A stretch of DNA of 64,000 nucleotides from contig NZ_JPFK01000007.1 in assembly GCF_000733475.1 (NCBI RefSeq), forward strand, positions 711,862 to 775,861, read 5' to 3'. A program made the position numbers and the translations under genes. Below, in pieces: positions 43,674 to 53,849 of this stretch. The number at the start of each line of letters is the position of its first letter. Positions within the stretch are counted from its first letter, which is position 1. The DNA comes from Mangrovimonas yunxiaonensis. GTDB lineage: Bacteria > Bacteroidota > Bacteroidia > Flavobacteriales > Flavobacteriaceae. The notes beneath the pieces were generated by a model that saw only the letters and a list, made by a program, of their open reading frames with translations, did no database searches and was not told where the DNA came from.

Positions 43674-45673
43674 AGCCTATACTAACGACCTTAATTTTAA
43701 CATTAGTTACATTCTTTAATGTCCAGTCTCAAATCCTAGATCCCGTAACATGGTCTCATGAAGTTAAGAAACTATCTGGCACAGAGTACGAACTGGTTTT
43801 TAAGGCAGATATAGAAGATCATTGGCATTTGTATTCACAAAAACTTCCAGAAGATGGACCGCTTCCAACCGAGTTTATTTTCGATTCAACCCAAGTAGAC
43901 AAAACGTTTAAGTTAATTGGTCATGTTGTAGAAAGTGAGTTTATAACAGAGTACGATAAGGTGTTTGATATGAAGTTGAACTTCTTCGATGGAAATGCCA
44001 CTTTTAAGCAAAAAATAGAGGTGTTAGACCAAAGCTTAAAAACCATTTCTGCCGAAATTGCCTATCAAGCTTGTGATGACGAACGTTGTATTTACAAGTT
44101 TAAAACCATCGCTTTTAATCTTAATAACAGCACACAAGCCACCGAAGAAAAAACAGCAGTTTCACCTAACAAAACAGACGCTGAGATAAATGCTTCAGAA
44201 GTAGAAACTACAGACGATACAGAAGCATCTAAAGGCTTGTTAAAAATATTTTTTACGGCCTTTTTCCTAGGGTTTTTAGTCTTGTTAACCCCATGCGTGT
44301 TTCCTATGATTCCAATGACGGTGAGTTTCTTTACCAAGCAGAGTAAAACCAGAGCGGCAGGAATAAAAAATGCTTTGGTTTATGGGTTTTTTATCATTGT
44401 TATTTACACCCTTTTAGGAACCGCGGTTTCGGCCATGTTTGGCAGCAATGCCATGTACGAGTTTTCTACAGGTGTGGTGTTTAATACCATCATGTTTTTT
44501 GCCTTAGTTATTTTTGCCTTTTCATTTTTAGGCGCTTTCGAAATCATGCTGCCCAATTCGTGGGTAAATAAAGTAGATCAAGGTGCTAATAAAGGCGGGA
44601 TTTTAGGCATATTTTTTATGGCCTTGGCCTTAGCCGTAGTGTCGTTTTCATGCACTTTTCCAATTGCCGGTACAGCCTTGTTAGATGCTGCCACCAAAGG
44701 CGGTATTGCACCTATTGTAAGCATGCTCGGGTTTTCGTCGGCAATCGCTTTGCCTTTTGCGTTGTTTGCCTTTTTCCCAAGTTGGTTAAACTCCATGCCA
44801 AAATCGGGCGGATGGTTAAACACCGTAAAAGTGGTGTTAGGCTTCCTAGAATTGGCCTTTGCCTTTAAATTCCTGTCTATGGTCGACTTGGTATTGGAAT
44901 GGCACTTCCTAGAGCGCGAAGTATTTATAGCCATTTGGATTGCCATTTTTGGTACCTTAGGCCTTTACCTTTTAGGTAAAATTAAATTGCCACACGATTC
45001 GCCATTAACCCACATTTCGGTAGGCCGTTTAAGTTTGGCCATACTAGCGTTGTCATTTACCATATACATGGTTCCCGGACTTTGGGGCGCCCCGTTAAAG
45101 TTAATTAGTGGTTTCCCGCCACCAATGAGCACCAATAGCGAATCGCCTTATGGGGTTGGTTACATGAAAAAGCAGGTTAATGCTGTTTCGGGTAAAGCCA
45201 TGCCTACCGAACTGCCAGAAGGAGCACACTTTGGCCCGCACGATATTATTGCCTTTCACGATTACGATACGGGCTTGGCTTATGCTAAATCGGTTAACAA
45301 ACCCGTTATGTTAGACTTTACAGGAATTACCTGCGTAAATTGCCGTAAAATGGAAGAGCAAGTGTGGATTAACGATCGTGTTTTTAAGTTGTTAAATAAC
45401 GAAGTGGTGCTCATCTCACTATACGTAGACGACAGAGAGAAACTACCAAAAGAAGAACAGTACGAATCGGAGTTCTCGGGCAATAAAATTAGAACTTACG
45501 GCCAAAAATGGTTGGAGTTTCAACAAAAACGCTACAATACCAATGCGCAGCCCTTATACGTAATTCAAGATACTAATGGAAACGATTTAAACAAAACCGT
45601 AGGCTATATGCCCGATGCCAACGAGTATTTTGAGTGGATGATGGAAGGAGTGTCTAAGTTTAAAGACAATTAA
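43670..45673 (+). CDS. dsbD: Protein-disulfide reductase DsbD
   Basis: 667 residues. Signal peptide (to VQS-QI); N-terminal DsbC-like domain with CDDERCIYKF at ~residues 135-145; eight-span CcdA-like domain with the two membrane Cys in LLTPCVFPMIPMTVSFF and VVSFSCTFPIAGTALLD; C-terminal thioredoxin domain with FTGITCVNCRKMEEQVW. It passes electrons from cytosolic thioredoxin to periplasmic disulfide isomerases, cytochrome c maturation or peroxidases. Translationally coupled to tilS by ATGA overlap. A terminator follows. Confidence 0.95.
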   Translation: MKPILTTLILTLVTFFNVQSQILDPVTWSHEVKKLSGTEYELVFKADIEDHWHLYSQKLPEDGPLPTEFIFDSTQVDKTFKLIGHVVESEFITEYDKVFDMKLNFFDGNATFKQKIEVLDQSLKTISAEIAYQACDDERCIYKFKTIAFNLNNSTQATEEKTAVSPNKTDAEINASEVETTDDTEASKGLLKIFFTAFFLGFLVLLTPCVFPMIPMTVSFFTKQSKTRAAGIKNALVYGFFIIVIYTLLGTAVSAMFGSNAMYEFSTGVVFNTIMFFALVIFAFSFLGAFEIMLPNSWVNKVDQGANKGGILGIFFMALALAVVSFSCTFPIAGTALLDAATKGGIAPIVSMLGFSSAIALPFALFAFFPSWLNSMPKSGGWLNTVKVVLGFLELAFAFKFLSMVDLVLEWHFLEREVFIAIWIAIFGTLGLYLLGKIKLPHDSPLTHISVGRLSLAILALSFTIYMVPGLWGAPLKLISGFPPPMSTNSESPYGVGYMKKQVNAVSGKAMPTELPEGAHFGPHDIIAFHDYDTGLAYAKSVNKPVMLDFTGITCVNCRKMEEQVWINDRVFKLLNNEVVLISLYVDDREKLPKEEQYESEFSGNKIRTYGQKWLEFQQKRYNTNAQPLYVIQDTNGNDLNKTVGYMPDANEYFEWMMEGVSKFKDN

Positions 45674-45693
45674 TAAGAATCATATAAAACATT

Positions 45694-45720
45694 AAAGCGG
45701 GATTTATTCCCGCTTTTTTT
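45694..45720 (+). terminator. Intrinsic terminator after dsbD
   Basis: AAAGCGGG pairs with CCCGCTTT around a 7-nt loop, followed by T-rich sequence. Confidence 0.85.
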
Positions 45721-45755
45721 ATAAGAAATGTTTTAGCTTTACTAAAAGAACTAAA

Positions 45756-47378
45756 ATGACATTACAAGGTAATATTGTTGATATATTAAATAAGAGAATT
45801 TTTAAAGGTGAAGTTACAATTGAAGCAGGAAAAATCACATCTATTGTAGAAAAAAATCATCCTATAGAAAACTATATATTACCAGGGTTTATCGATGCCC
45901 ATATTCATATAGAAAGTTCTATGTTAGTCCCAAGTGAGTTTGCTAAAATAGCCGTACAGCATGGTACAGTAGCATCGGTCTCCGACCCACATGAAATAGC
46001 AAATGTTTTAGGTGTTAAAGGTGTTGAGTTTATGATTGAAAATGGTAAGCAAACACCATTTAAGTTCAATTTTGGTGCACCATCGTGCGTACCCGCGACA
46101 GCTTTCGAAACGGCTGGTGACACAATAGATGCCGAAGGCATTAAAACCTTACTGGCAAATCCAGACATCAAATATTTAGCCGAAATGATGAATTATCCTG
46201 GGGTGTTACATGGCGATGCAGAAGTCATGAAAAAAATACAATGGGCAAAACAATATAATAAACCCATAGACGGGCATGCACCGGGATTAACCGGGGCAGA
46301 CCTAGACACCTACATTGCCGCAGGCATAACAACCGATCATGAGTGTTTTACGTATAACGAAGGCCTGGAAAAGCTTCAAAAAGGCATGAAAGTTATAATT
46401 CGAGAAGGCAGTGCCGCCAAAAACTTCGAAGCGTTAATTGATTTATTACCCGATCATTTCGAAAACATGATGTTTTGTAGCGACGACAAACATCCAGACG
46501 ATTTATTGCTTGGACATATTAACCGGCTTTGCGAAAGAGCTGTAGCCAAGGGAATAGACGTGTTTAAAGTATTACAAGTGGCTTGTATAAATCCTGTAGA
46601 GCATTATAATTTAGATGTTGGTACATTAAATAAAGGCGATCAAGCCGATTTGGTTATAGTAGAAGATTTAAAGCATTTTAAAGTGTTGGAAACGTACATA
46701 AATGGCAGCTGTGTTTTCAAGGAAGGTATGTCGTTTATGCCGCATGTGCCATTTAAGATTATTAATAAGTTTAATACAGAAAAGAAGCAGGTTTCAGATT
46801 TTAAGGTGCCTTCAACGGCATCAAAAATAAACGTTATTCAAGCCTTGGACGGCGAGTTGATAACAAAAAAGCTTGTTGCCAATGCCATGGTAAAAGAAGG
46901 TGATTTGATAGCAAACCTTTCAGAAGATATTTTAAAAATAACCGTTGTAAATCGTTACAATAATGCTGCGCCTGCTTTGGCTTTTATAAAAGGATTTGGA
47001 TTAAAAGAAGGAGCTATTGCCAGCTCGGTAGCGCACGATTCGCACAATATTGTTGCCGTTGGTGTTAGTGATGAGGCCATTTGTAAAGCCGTTAATTTAA
47101 TTATTGAAAGTCAGGGTGGTATTTGTGTGGTTTCAGATGACGATGAATTAGTAATGCCACTACCAGTTGCTGGAATTATGAGTGATCAAGATGCAGAAAC
47201 AGTGGGTAAGTTATATCAGCAATTAGATTTAAAAGCTAAATCTTTAGGAAGCGAATTAACCGCTCCATTTATGACCTTAAGTTTTATGGCATTGTTGGTA
47301 ATACCGTCTTTAAAGTTGAGTGATAAGGGATTGTTTGATGGGTCGCGCTTTAATTTTCTGTCTTTAGAAAACCGTTAA
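45756..47378 (+). CDS. ade: Adenine deaminase (amidohydrolase superfamily)
   Basis: 540 residues. Metal-binding [65 protein letters not shown], and a C-terminal domain with [15 protein letters not shown]. It hydrolyses adenine to hypoxanthine and ammonia with a binuclear metal site, in purine salvage. Length is near that of the E. coli enzyme (588). It stands between a terminator and a lipoprotein hydrolase gene that starts 54 bp on, so the two may share a transcript. Confidence 0.95.
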   Translation: MTLQGNIVDILNKRIFKGEVTIEAGKITSIVEKNHPIENYILPGFIDAHIHIESSMLVPSEFAKIAVQHGTVASVSDPHEIANVLGVKGVEFMIENGKQTPFKFNFGAPSCVPATAFETAGDTIDAEGIKTLLANPDIKYLAEMMNYPGVLHGDAEVMKKIQWAKQYNKPIDGHAPGLTGADLDTYIAAGITTDHECFTYNEGLEKLQKGMKVIIREGSAAKNFEALIDLLPDHFENMMFCSDDKHPDDLLLGHINRLCERAVAKGIDVFKVLQVACINPVEHYNLDVGTLNKGDQADLVIVEDLKHFKVLETYINGSCVFKEGMSFMPHVPFKIINKFNTEKKQVSDFKVPSTASKINVIQALDGELITKKLVANAMVKEGDLIANLSEDILKITVVNRYNNAAPALAFIKGFGLKEGAIASSVAHDSHNIVAVGVSDEAICKAVNLIIESQGGICVVSDDDELVMPLPVAGIMSDQDAETVGKLYQQLDLKAKSLGSELTAPFMTLSFMALLVIPSLKLSDKGLFDGSRFNFLSLENR

Positions 47379-47432
47379 CATTTTTTTGGCTTTTATTGAA
47401 TATCTTTAGCCTTTTTTAATTAAATGCCTACT

Positions 47433-49304
47433 ATGAGAAAACTTTTGGTACTGTCTTTATTATGCATGTTATGTGTTGTAGCCTGTAAAAGCAGCTCATC
47501 CAAACCCGACAACGCACTAAAAACCTCATATGCCAAAACACATTATACCAAAAAGGAAGTAACCATAGAAATGCGCGATGGCATTACACTGCACACAACC
47601 ATTTATTCGCCAAAGGACAGCACCAAAACCTATCCTATTTTATTAAAACGCACACCGTACAGTTGCAGACCATACGGCGAGGATGAATTTTTAGCGACCA
47701 TAGGCCCTAATAAATATTTAATGGAGGAAGGAAACATTATGGTTTATCAAGATGTTCGGGGGCGTTGGAACAGTGCAGGGGTTTACGATAATATGCGGGC
47801 CTACATCCCCAATAAAACAGGCATTCAAACAGATGAATCCAGCGATACATACGATACCATTGATTGGTTGGTTAATAACGTACCAAATAATAACGGAAAC
47901 GTAGGTACCTATGGCATTTCGTATCCGGGGTTTTATGCCACTTACTCCTTGTTAGATGCGCATCCAGCGCTAAAAGCAGTTTCGCCCCAAGCTTGTATTG
48001 GCGATTTCTTTTTTGATGATTTTTACCATAATGGCGCCTATTTGTTAAGTTATTGGCGGGCAACATCGGTTTTTGGGTATATGAAAAATACCCCGACAAA
48101 AGAGGCTTGGTACGAGTTCCCCAACATAGGTACAGAAGACCAATACCAGTTTTTTTTAGATGCAGGTCCATTAAGTAATTTAAACCACTATTATAGCGAG
48201 GATAATGTGTTTTGGGAGCAGTTAAAAACACACAATACCTACGATGAATTCTGGCAAAAACGAGGCATTATTCAACATTTAAAAAACATAAAACCTGCTA
48301 CCATGGTTGTGGGGGGGCTTTTTGATGCCGAAGATTTGTACGGCCCGTTTAACACCTACAAAGCCATAGAAAAAAACAGTAAAAACAATTACAATACTGT
48401 AGTTTTTGGGCCGTGGAGCCATGGCGATTGGGCTAGGACAAACGACAGGCAAGTGGTGGGGAACATTCATTTTGGAGATAGTATTTCAGACTATTACCAA
48501 AAGCATATCGAAACAAAGTTCTTTAACCATTTTCTTAAAGGTCAGGCCAATGGAAAAACAGGATTGCCAGAAGCCCACATGTTTAATACAGGAACTAAAG
48601 CATGGGCCTCTTTTAACGCTTGGCCACCAGAAAACACCAGTAAAATGAGGTTCTTTTTACAAGCAGACGAAAAACTTACCCAAAAGACCGATAAGGAACA
48701 TGGTGCTTCAAGCTTTATTAGCGACCCTAAAAAACCGGTGCCGTATTCAGAAGATATTAAAGTTGTTTTTACCCCACGAAAATTCATGACCGACGACCAA
48801 CGTTTTGCTGCACGCCGACCAGATGTTTTAGTGTTTGAAACCGAACCGTTAACAGAACATATTACCATGGCCGGCGATATTTTGGCCAAGTTAAATGTGG
48901 CAACCACAGGAACAGCAGCCGATTGGATTGTAAAGGTTATTGATGTTTTTCCGCATGATACGGAAAATACAGATGATGTTCAAGAGCACTTAAAACTAAG
49001 CAATTACCATATGATGGTGCGGAGTGAGGTAATACGAGGCCGTTTTAGAAATAGCATGACAACACCAGAGCCGTTTGTGCCCAACCAAAAAACAGCTGTG
49101 CCATTAGGGCTTCAGGATGTTTTTCATACGTTTAAAAAGGGGCATAAAATTCAAATTCAGGTGCAGAGTACCTTTTTTCCGTATATCGACATCAATCCGC
49201 AAACGTATGTCGATAATATTTTTAAGGCCAAACCAGAGGATTTTAAAGTTCAAACCCATACGGTGTTTCACGACTCCGAAATAGAATTTACAGTATTAAG
49301 ATAA
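47433..49304 (+). CDS. CocE/NonD family hydrolase, lipoprotein
   Basis: 623 residues from ATG 47433, which gives the lipoprotein signal MRKLLVLSLLCMLCVVAC-KSSSS; the frame opens at 47424. The alpha/beta hydrolase domain has the nucleophile Ser in VGTYGISYPGFYATYSLLD, an oxyanion region near LLKRTPYSCRPYG, and WSHGDWA carrying the likely catalytic His. A C-terminal jellyroll domain (X-Pro dipeptidyl-peptidase C-terminal type) has GDILAKLNVATTGTAADWIVKV-like strands. The family includes X-prolyl dipeptidases, cocaine esterase and glutaryl-7-ACA acylases. The precise substrate is unknown; a peptidase role at the outer membrane is likely. Confidence 0.88.
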   Translation: MRKLLVLSLLCMLCVVACKSSSSKPDNALKTSYAKTHYTKKEVTIEMRDGITLHTTIYSPKDSTKTYPILLKRTPYSCRPYGEDEFLATIGPNKYLMEEGNIMVYQDVRGRWNSAGVYDNMRAYIPNKTGIQTDESSDTYDTIDWLVNNVPNNNGNVGTYGISYPGFYATYSLLDAHPALKAVSPQACIGDFFFDDFYHNGAYLLSYWRATSVFGYMKNTPTKEAWYEFPNIGTEDQYQFFLDAGPLSNLNHYYSEDNVFWEQLKTHNTYDEFWQKRGIIQHLKNIKPATMVVGGLFDAEDLYGPFNTYKAIEKNSKNNYNTVVFGPWSHGDWARTNDRQVVGNIHFGDSISDYYQKHIETKFFNHFLKGQANGKTGLPEAHMFNTGTKAWASFNAWPPENTSKMRFFLQADEKLTQKTDKEHGASSFISDPKKPVPYSEDIKVVFTPRKFMTDDQRFAARRPDVLVFETEPLTEHITMAGDILAKLNVATTGTAADWIVKVIDVFPHDTENTDDVQEHLKLSNYHMMVRSEVIRGRFRNSMTTPEPFVPNQKTAVPLGLQDVFHTFKKGHKIQIQVQSTFFPYIDINPQTYVDNIFKAKPEDFKVQTHTVFHDSEIEFTVLR

Positions 49305-49311
49305 TTAGCAT

Positions 49312-50166
49312 ATGAAACATATCTTTTTAGGGCTATTATTGGTGCATACCACATGGCTTTTTTCGCAAACCGATTCCCTGATGATGGATCCGGCCTTACA
49401 ACCCGATAAAAACCAGTCGAACTGGGAAAAAGCCAAGTACGATGGAGTGTCGGCCTTTAAGGGTATTATGCATGCGTATTCCAGACCCTTTCACTGGAAA
49501 GGCAACGATTGGCTAACAGTTGGTGCCGTCGTGGCAGGAGAAGCTGTGTTGTATACTGTAGACACCGATTTGGAAGCGTACTTTACCAACCAGGGTGAGC
49601 ATATTCCAGAAGGGTTAAAAGAATTTGGGTGGCATTTAGGGAAACCACAATACAACTACCTGCTTATTGGAGGGATTTATGTTGGCGGTTTGTTAACTAA
49701 AAATGAAAAAGTACGCCGAACCGGGGTTTTAATGATTTCTTCGGCTACGGCCACAGGCGTATTTCAAACGGTTATGAAAACAGTAGTTGGTCGTGCTAGA
49801 CCAGGGGCAGAATTAGGAAAACACGATTTTGAGATGTTTAGCAGCAAGGCAAGCCACCACTCATTTCCGTCGGGGCATACCATGTTAAGCTTTACTTTGG
49901 CCCACGCTTTGGCAAAACAGTTTGATAATGTTTGGCTTAAAGCCGGAATTTATGCCGTAGGCTCCATAACGCCTTTATCGAGAATGTGGGTGCGTGCCCA
50001 TTGGGCGACAGATGTAGCTTTAGGAGCTGTAATAAGCATAGTGACGGTGGATAGTATAGATAAGTTTTTAAACCAATCTAACCGTTATCCGGAAGCTAAT
50101 AAAAATAAAATATCTTGGCGTTTTAAGGCGGGGTATAACACGTTTGGCGTTATAGGGACATTCTAA
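49312..50166 (+). CDS. PAP2-family phosphatase
   Basis: 284 residues. Signal peptide (LLLVHTTWLFS-QT). The three PAP2 phosphatase motifs are complete: KTVVGRARPG, then SFPSGHTML, then SRMWVRAHWATDV (the catalytic histidines are in motifs 2 and 3). Hydrophobic segments between them suggest membrane association. The likely substrate is a lipid phosphate such as undecaprenyl pyrophosphate or phosphatidate. It starts 8 bp after the CocE-type hydrolase gene, so it is in the same transcript. Confidence 0.9.
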   Translation: MKHIFLGLLLVHTTWLFSQTDSLMMDPALQPDKNQSNWEKAKYDGVSAFKGIMHAYSRPFHWKGNDWLTVGAVVAGEAVLYTVDTDLEAYFTNQGEHIPEGLKEFGWHLGKPQYNYLLIGGIYVGGLLTKNEKVRRTGVLMISSATATGVFQTVMKTVVGRARPGAELGKHDFEMFSSKASHHSFPSGHTMLSFTLAHALAKQFDNVWLKAGIYAVGSITPLSRMWVRAHWATDVALGAVISIVTVDSIDKFLNQSNRYPEANKNKISWRFKAGYNTFGVIGTF

Positions 50167-50213
50167 ATAATTTAATTTTTTTTTCCTACTTTTAAGAGCA
50201 AACTAAATGTTTT

Positions 50214-51752
50214 ATGCTCAAAAAAGTTTTTGGAAGTGCTGTTTTTGGTGTTGAAGCAACAACCATAACTGTAGAAGTTAATGTCGATTCTGGTATTGGC
50301 TATCACTTAGTAGGGTTGCCAGACAATGCTATAAAAGAAAGTAATTACCGCATTGCTGCGGCACTTCAAAATAATGGGTATAAAATTCCAGGAAAGAAAA
50401 TCATCATTAACATGTCACCTGCCGATTTACGTAAAGAAGGCAGTGCTTACGATGTAACTTTGGCCATTGGCATACTAGCAGCTTCAAAACAAATAAAAGC
50501 AGACCATTTAGAAGACTATTTAATCATGGGCGAACTGTCTTTAGATGGCACCCTGCAGCCTATAAAAGGCGCCTTGCCTATTGCCATAAAGGCTAGGGAA
50601 GAAGGCTTTAAGAATTTTATCATACCAAGTCAGAATGCCAAAGAAGCAGCTATTGTTAACGATTTAAAGGTTTTTGGCGTAGATAATATCAAGCAGGTCA
50701 TTAACCATTTTAACAAAGGCGAACCCTTACCGCAAACCACCATAAACACTAGAGAAGAGTTTTACAAGAATTTGGATTTTCCAGAGTTCGATTTTGCCGA
50801 TGTTAAAGGTCAAGAGTCCATAAAACGGTGTATGGAAATTGCCGCAGCAGGAGGGCATAACATTATTTTAATAGGCCCACCAGGAGCAGGGAAAACCATG
50901 TTGGCCAAGCGTTTGCCGAGTATTTTACCGCCAATGACACTTCAAGAAGCGCTAGAAACCACAAAAATTCATTCGGTGGCCGGTCGGGTAAAAGCTCATA
51001 TGGGGTTAATGGCTCAACGCCCGTTTAGGAGTCCGCACCATACCATAAGCAATGTCGCCTTGGTTGGTGGGGGCAGTTACCCACAACCGGGCGAAATTTC
51101 GCTATCGCATAACGGCGTATTGTTTTTAGATGAACTTCCAGAATTTAAACGGGAAGTTTTAGAGGTTATGCGGCAGCCTTTAGAGGACAGGGAAGTCACT
51201 ATTTCCAGGGCAAAGTTTACCGTAACCTACCCCTCGTCCTTCATGTTGGTGGCCAGTATGAACCCAAGCCCCAGCGGCTATTTTAACGATCCAGATGCAC
51301 CGGTAACCTCTTCGCCAGCCGAAATGCAGCGGTATTTAAGTAAAATTTCCGGGCCGTTGTTGGATAGAATAGACATTCATATTGAAGTGACTCCAGTACC
51401 TTTTGAAAAGCTATCGGACGATAGAAAAGGAGAGGCTTCAGTAGCCATAAGAAAACGGGTTACATTAGCAAGGGATGTACAAACACAGCGGTTTAAAGAT
51501 GCAGACAACATACATTACAATGCCCAAATGGGCACGAGGCAAATTAGAGAATTCTGTGCTTTAGACGAACCGTCTAAGCAGTTGCTTAAAACAGCCATGG
51601 AGCGCTTAAATCTTTCGGCTAGAGCTTACGATAGAATTTTAAAGGTGGCACGTACCATTGCCGATTTAGAGCAGTCTAGTTCTATTTTAGGACAGCATAT
51701 CACCGAAGCCATTCAATATAGAAGCTTAGATAGAGAGGGGTGGTTGGGATAA
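50214..51752 (+). CDS. YifB/ComM-family Mg-chelatase-like AAA+ ATPase
   Basis: 512 residues. N-terminal YifB domain (SAVFGVEATTITVEVNVDSG and IIINMSPADLRKEGSAYDVT); AAA+ core with Walker A GPPGAGKTMLAKRLPSIL, Walker B NGVLFLDELPEF, and the SFMLVASMNPSPSGYF sensor segment; C-terminal Mg-chelatase domain (LSARAYDRILKVARTIADLE). ComM is a helicase that helps branch migration during integration of transforming DNA. The usual four-Cys segment after MNP is replaced by a PSGYFNDPDAPV stretch, common in Bacteroidota. Confidence 0.93.
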   Translation: MLKKVFGSAVFGVEATTITVEVNVDSGIGYHLVGLPDNAIKESNYRIAAALQNNGYKIPGKKIIINMSPADLRKEGSAYDVTLAIGILAASKQIKADHLEDYLIMGELSLDGTLQPIKGALPIAIKAREEGFKNFIIPSQNAKEAAIVNDLKVFGVDNIKQVINHFNKGEPLPQTTINTREEFYKNLDFPEFDFADVKGQESIKRCMEIAAAGGHNIILIGPPGAGKTMLAKRLPSILPPMTLQEALETTKIHSVAGRVKAHMGLMAQRPFRSPHHTISNVALVGGGSYPQPGEISLSHNGVLFLDELPEFKREVLEVMRQPLEDREVTISRAKFTVTYPSSFMLVASMNPSPSGYFNDPDAPVTSSPAEMQRYLSKISGPLLDRIDIHIEVTPVPFEKLSDDRKGEASVAIRKRVTLARDVQTQRFKDADNIHYNAQMGTRQIREFCALDEPSKQLLKTAMERLNLSARAYDRILKVARTIADLEQSSSILGQHITEAIQYRSLDREGWLG

Positions 51753-51846
51753 CATAAAACGCAGCTGTAATATTTTTCTTGTTAACGATACTATGTTCTA
51801 ACTTTTTAATACTTTTAAAACCATCTATTAACCAACCTAACACATA

Positions 51847-52350
51847 ATGAAAAAACTTGTTTACCTCATTTTGGGAGTTCTGTTTGGGGCCTTGTTATGT
51901 TACTTATATTTAAATCCAAATAATATGACTGAAACTCCAGAAATTATTAAACCCAAAGGCGTTATTACACCAAAAGAAGCAAAAGCCTTAGATGCTGCTT
52001 TTAATTCGAGGCACCAATTAATAAGCGATTCTATTGTAAAACGTCCAGACAACCGTTCTAGTTGGTATTCACTAGACGATATGCGTAACTATTTAGATTA
52101 TGCCGAAAATCAAGCCAAAGCATTGGGCTATACCATGGATGGCGTGCGTATTTATTTAGGCGCTCATGCCAATGAAGGCGACCAAGTAGGCTATACTACC
52201 ATGTTTTTAATTCCTACGGGAACCAAAAACCTAGAAGAAGGCAGCAGCATGCCATTACCAGCCTTTAAAGCCAGTAGTGATATTTCTGAAGGTGATGGGT
52301 TGAATGATGGAGGAAATGGTGAACCGCCAAGTGCTAACTATCCACAATAG
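51847..52350 (+). CDS. Membrane-anchored or exported hypothetical protein, first gene of the histidine kinase operon
   Basis: 167 residues with an N-terminal hydrophobic helix (MKKLVYLILGVLFGALLCYL) that could be an anchor or signal. The rest is soluble: PKGVITPKEAKALDAAFNSR, then a helical WYSLDDMRNYLDYAENQA segment, then a short mixed part, and a Gly/Asn/Pro-rich C-terminal tail. I do not recognise a family. The next gene begins after 3 bp, and that one overlaps the kinase gene, so all three act together. A sensing or ligand-presenting role for the kinase is possible. Confidence 0.65.
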   Translation: MKKLVYLILGVLFGALLCYLYLNPNNMTETPEIIKPKGVITPKEAKALDAAFNSRHQLISDSIVKRPDNRSSWYSLDDMRNYLDYAENQAKALGYTMDGVRIYLGAHANEGDQVGYTTMFLIPTGTKNLEEGSSMPLPAFKASSDISEGDGLNDGGNGEPPSANYPQ

Positions 52351-52353
52351 GTT

Positions 52354-53073
52354 TTGGAAGAGTTTTTAAGACAGAATTATACTTTATTAGTGCGGTCAGT
52401 AGAAATGCTGGCCGCAATTATAGGTGTGTTTTGCCTAAAAAAATATAAACACACCACAGCTAAGTACTTTATTTATATAGTAATTTATTGGGTGTTAGTA
52501 GACCGTTTAGGTGGCTATACAACTGATATTAATAATTATAAGTGGCTACATTTTATAAAACTTAAAATAGAAGGTACCTGGTTTGAAAAAAACTACTGGT
52601 GGTATTCTATTTTTAGCTTTTTTTTAGCACGCTTATTTTTTATTCTATACTTTTTAAAGATTCTTAAAAACAAGTACTTTAAACAAACGATTAAAGTCCT
52701 TACAATATGTTACGTTATTGCCTACTTAACTTACTATGCAATACATTTTGAAAGCCTATTTTTACATTTTACTCACATTAGTTTAAAAATATTTGGAGCG
52801 GCAATCATCTTTTTATGTTGTATTTTTTATTTTATAGAAGTCTTGCTGTCAGATAAAATTTTAAACTTTTACAGATCCCTCAATTTTTATATTGCAGCTG
52901 TATTGTTTATTTGGGTGTTAATTTTAACACCCGTGTCATTTTACAATGTGTATTTCACCACAGCAGATTGGAACTTTGTTGTATTAAAGTGGCAAATATA
53001 TTTAGGAGCCATTATGTTTATGTATTTAACCTTTAGTTTTGCTTTATTATGGTGCAAGCCACAGAACGATTAG
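52354..53073 (+). CDS. Integral membrane hypothetical protein, TTG start, operon with histidine kinase
   Basis: 239 residues with about six membrane spans, rich in aromatic residues and Lys (FIYIVIYWVLVDRLGGYTTD, WWYSIFSFFLARLFFILYFL). The open frame begins at TTG 52354, 3 bp after the preceding stop, with no better ATG. It resembles no family I can name. Its last 25 bp overlap the histidine kinase gene. A membrane sensor half feeding a kinase whose own input domain is tiny is a reasonable inference. Confidence 0.65.
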   Translation: MEEFLRQNYTLLVRSVEMLAAIIGVFCLKKYKHTTAKYFIYIVIYWVLVDRLGGYTTDINNYKWLHFIKLKIEGTWFEKNYWWYSIFSFFLARLFFILYFLKILKNKYFKQTIKVLTICYVIAYLTYYAIHFESLFLHFTHISLKIFGAAIIFLCCIFYFIEVLLSDKILNFYRSLNFYIAAVLFIWVLILTPVSFYNVYFTTADWNFVVLKWQIYLGAIMFMYLTFSFALLWCKPQND

Positions 53074-53849
53074 TCACTACAGATGCCCAACGCTACTTGC
53101 TTATTTATATGATAGTAGTTTTGGTTGTGCTTACCACATTGGTTATTGTGTTTTTTGTGTTTTTTCAAAAGCGTAAAAATAAGTTGCTTCTGGATAAAAT
53201 AAAGCAACAACGTGCATTTGATAAAGAAATGCAACGTGCCCAAACCGAAGTGCAAGAACAAACCTTAAAAAACATAGGTTGGGAGCTCCACGATAATATT
53301 GGACAGCTTTTGGCATATGCCAACATGCAAATGAACATGCTTAGTACCCAAGTAGAAGAGAAGGTAAAGCCTACTTTAAACGCCACTTCCGAAACTATTA
53401 AACAAAGTTTACAGGAAGTTAGGGCATTGTCTAAGTCTTTAAATAACGATGTGCTGTTAAATATGGGGCTTATAGATTCTATAAAAAATGAAATTAGCCG
53501 TTTAGAACGTTTAAGGTTTGAACGCGTCGTGTTTGATATAGACGGAGAAGCACGGCCATTAACAGACCAAAACCATCAGGTTATTATATTTAGAATTTTG
53601 CAGGAATTTTTCTCCAATGCGGTAAAATATTCAGAAGCCGATACCCTTACCATTCAATTAAACTACCAGCCGGAAACCTTACAGATTACCGCTACCGATA
53701 ACGGCAAGGGGTTTAATGTAGAGGCGGCTAAAAAAGGCGCCGGCCTTATTAACATGAAAAGTCGTGCTAAACTAATCAAATCAGAGTTTAAGCTATCGTC
53801 AAAACCAGATCAAGGCACCAAATTGGTGTTAACTTATCCGTTGGGCTAA
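53049..53849 (+). CDS. NarX/LiaS-type sensor histidine kinase without an adjacent response regulator
   Basis: 266 residues. One membrane span (LIYMIVVLVVLTTLVIVFFVFF), a coiled coil, HisKA_3 dimerisation domain with phospho-acceptor His81 in WELHDNIGQL, and HATPase with EFFSNAVKYSEADT and DNGKGFNVEAAKKGAGLINM. There is almost no extracytoplasmic part, so input probably comes from the overlapping membrane protein gene upstream. Kinases of this class pair with LuxR-type response regulators, usually next door; here the next gene is a convergent pseudouridine synthase, with stops overlapping by 4 bp. The partner must be elsewhere. Confidence 0.9.
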   Translation: MVQATERLVTTDAQRYLLIYMIVVLVVLTTLVIVFFVFFQKRKNKLLLDKIKQQRAFDKEMQRAQTEVQEQTLKNIGWELHDNIGQLLAYANMQMNMLSTQVEEKVKPTLNATSETIKQSLQEVRALSKSLNNDVLLNMGLIDSIKNEISRLERLRFERVVFDIDGEARPLTDQNHQVIIFRILQEFFSNAVKYSEADTLTIQLNYQPETLQITATDNGKGFNVEAAKKGAGLINMKSRAKLIKSEFKLSSKPDQGTKLVLTYPLG

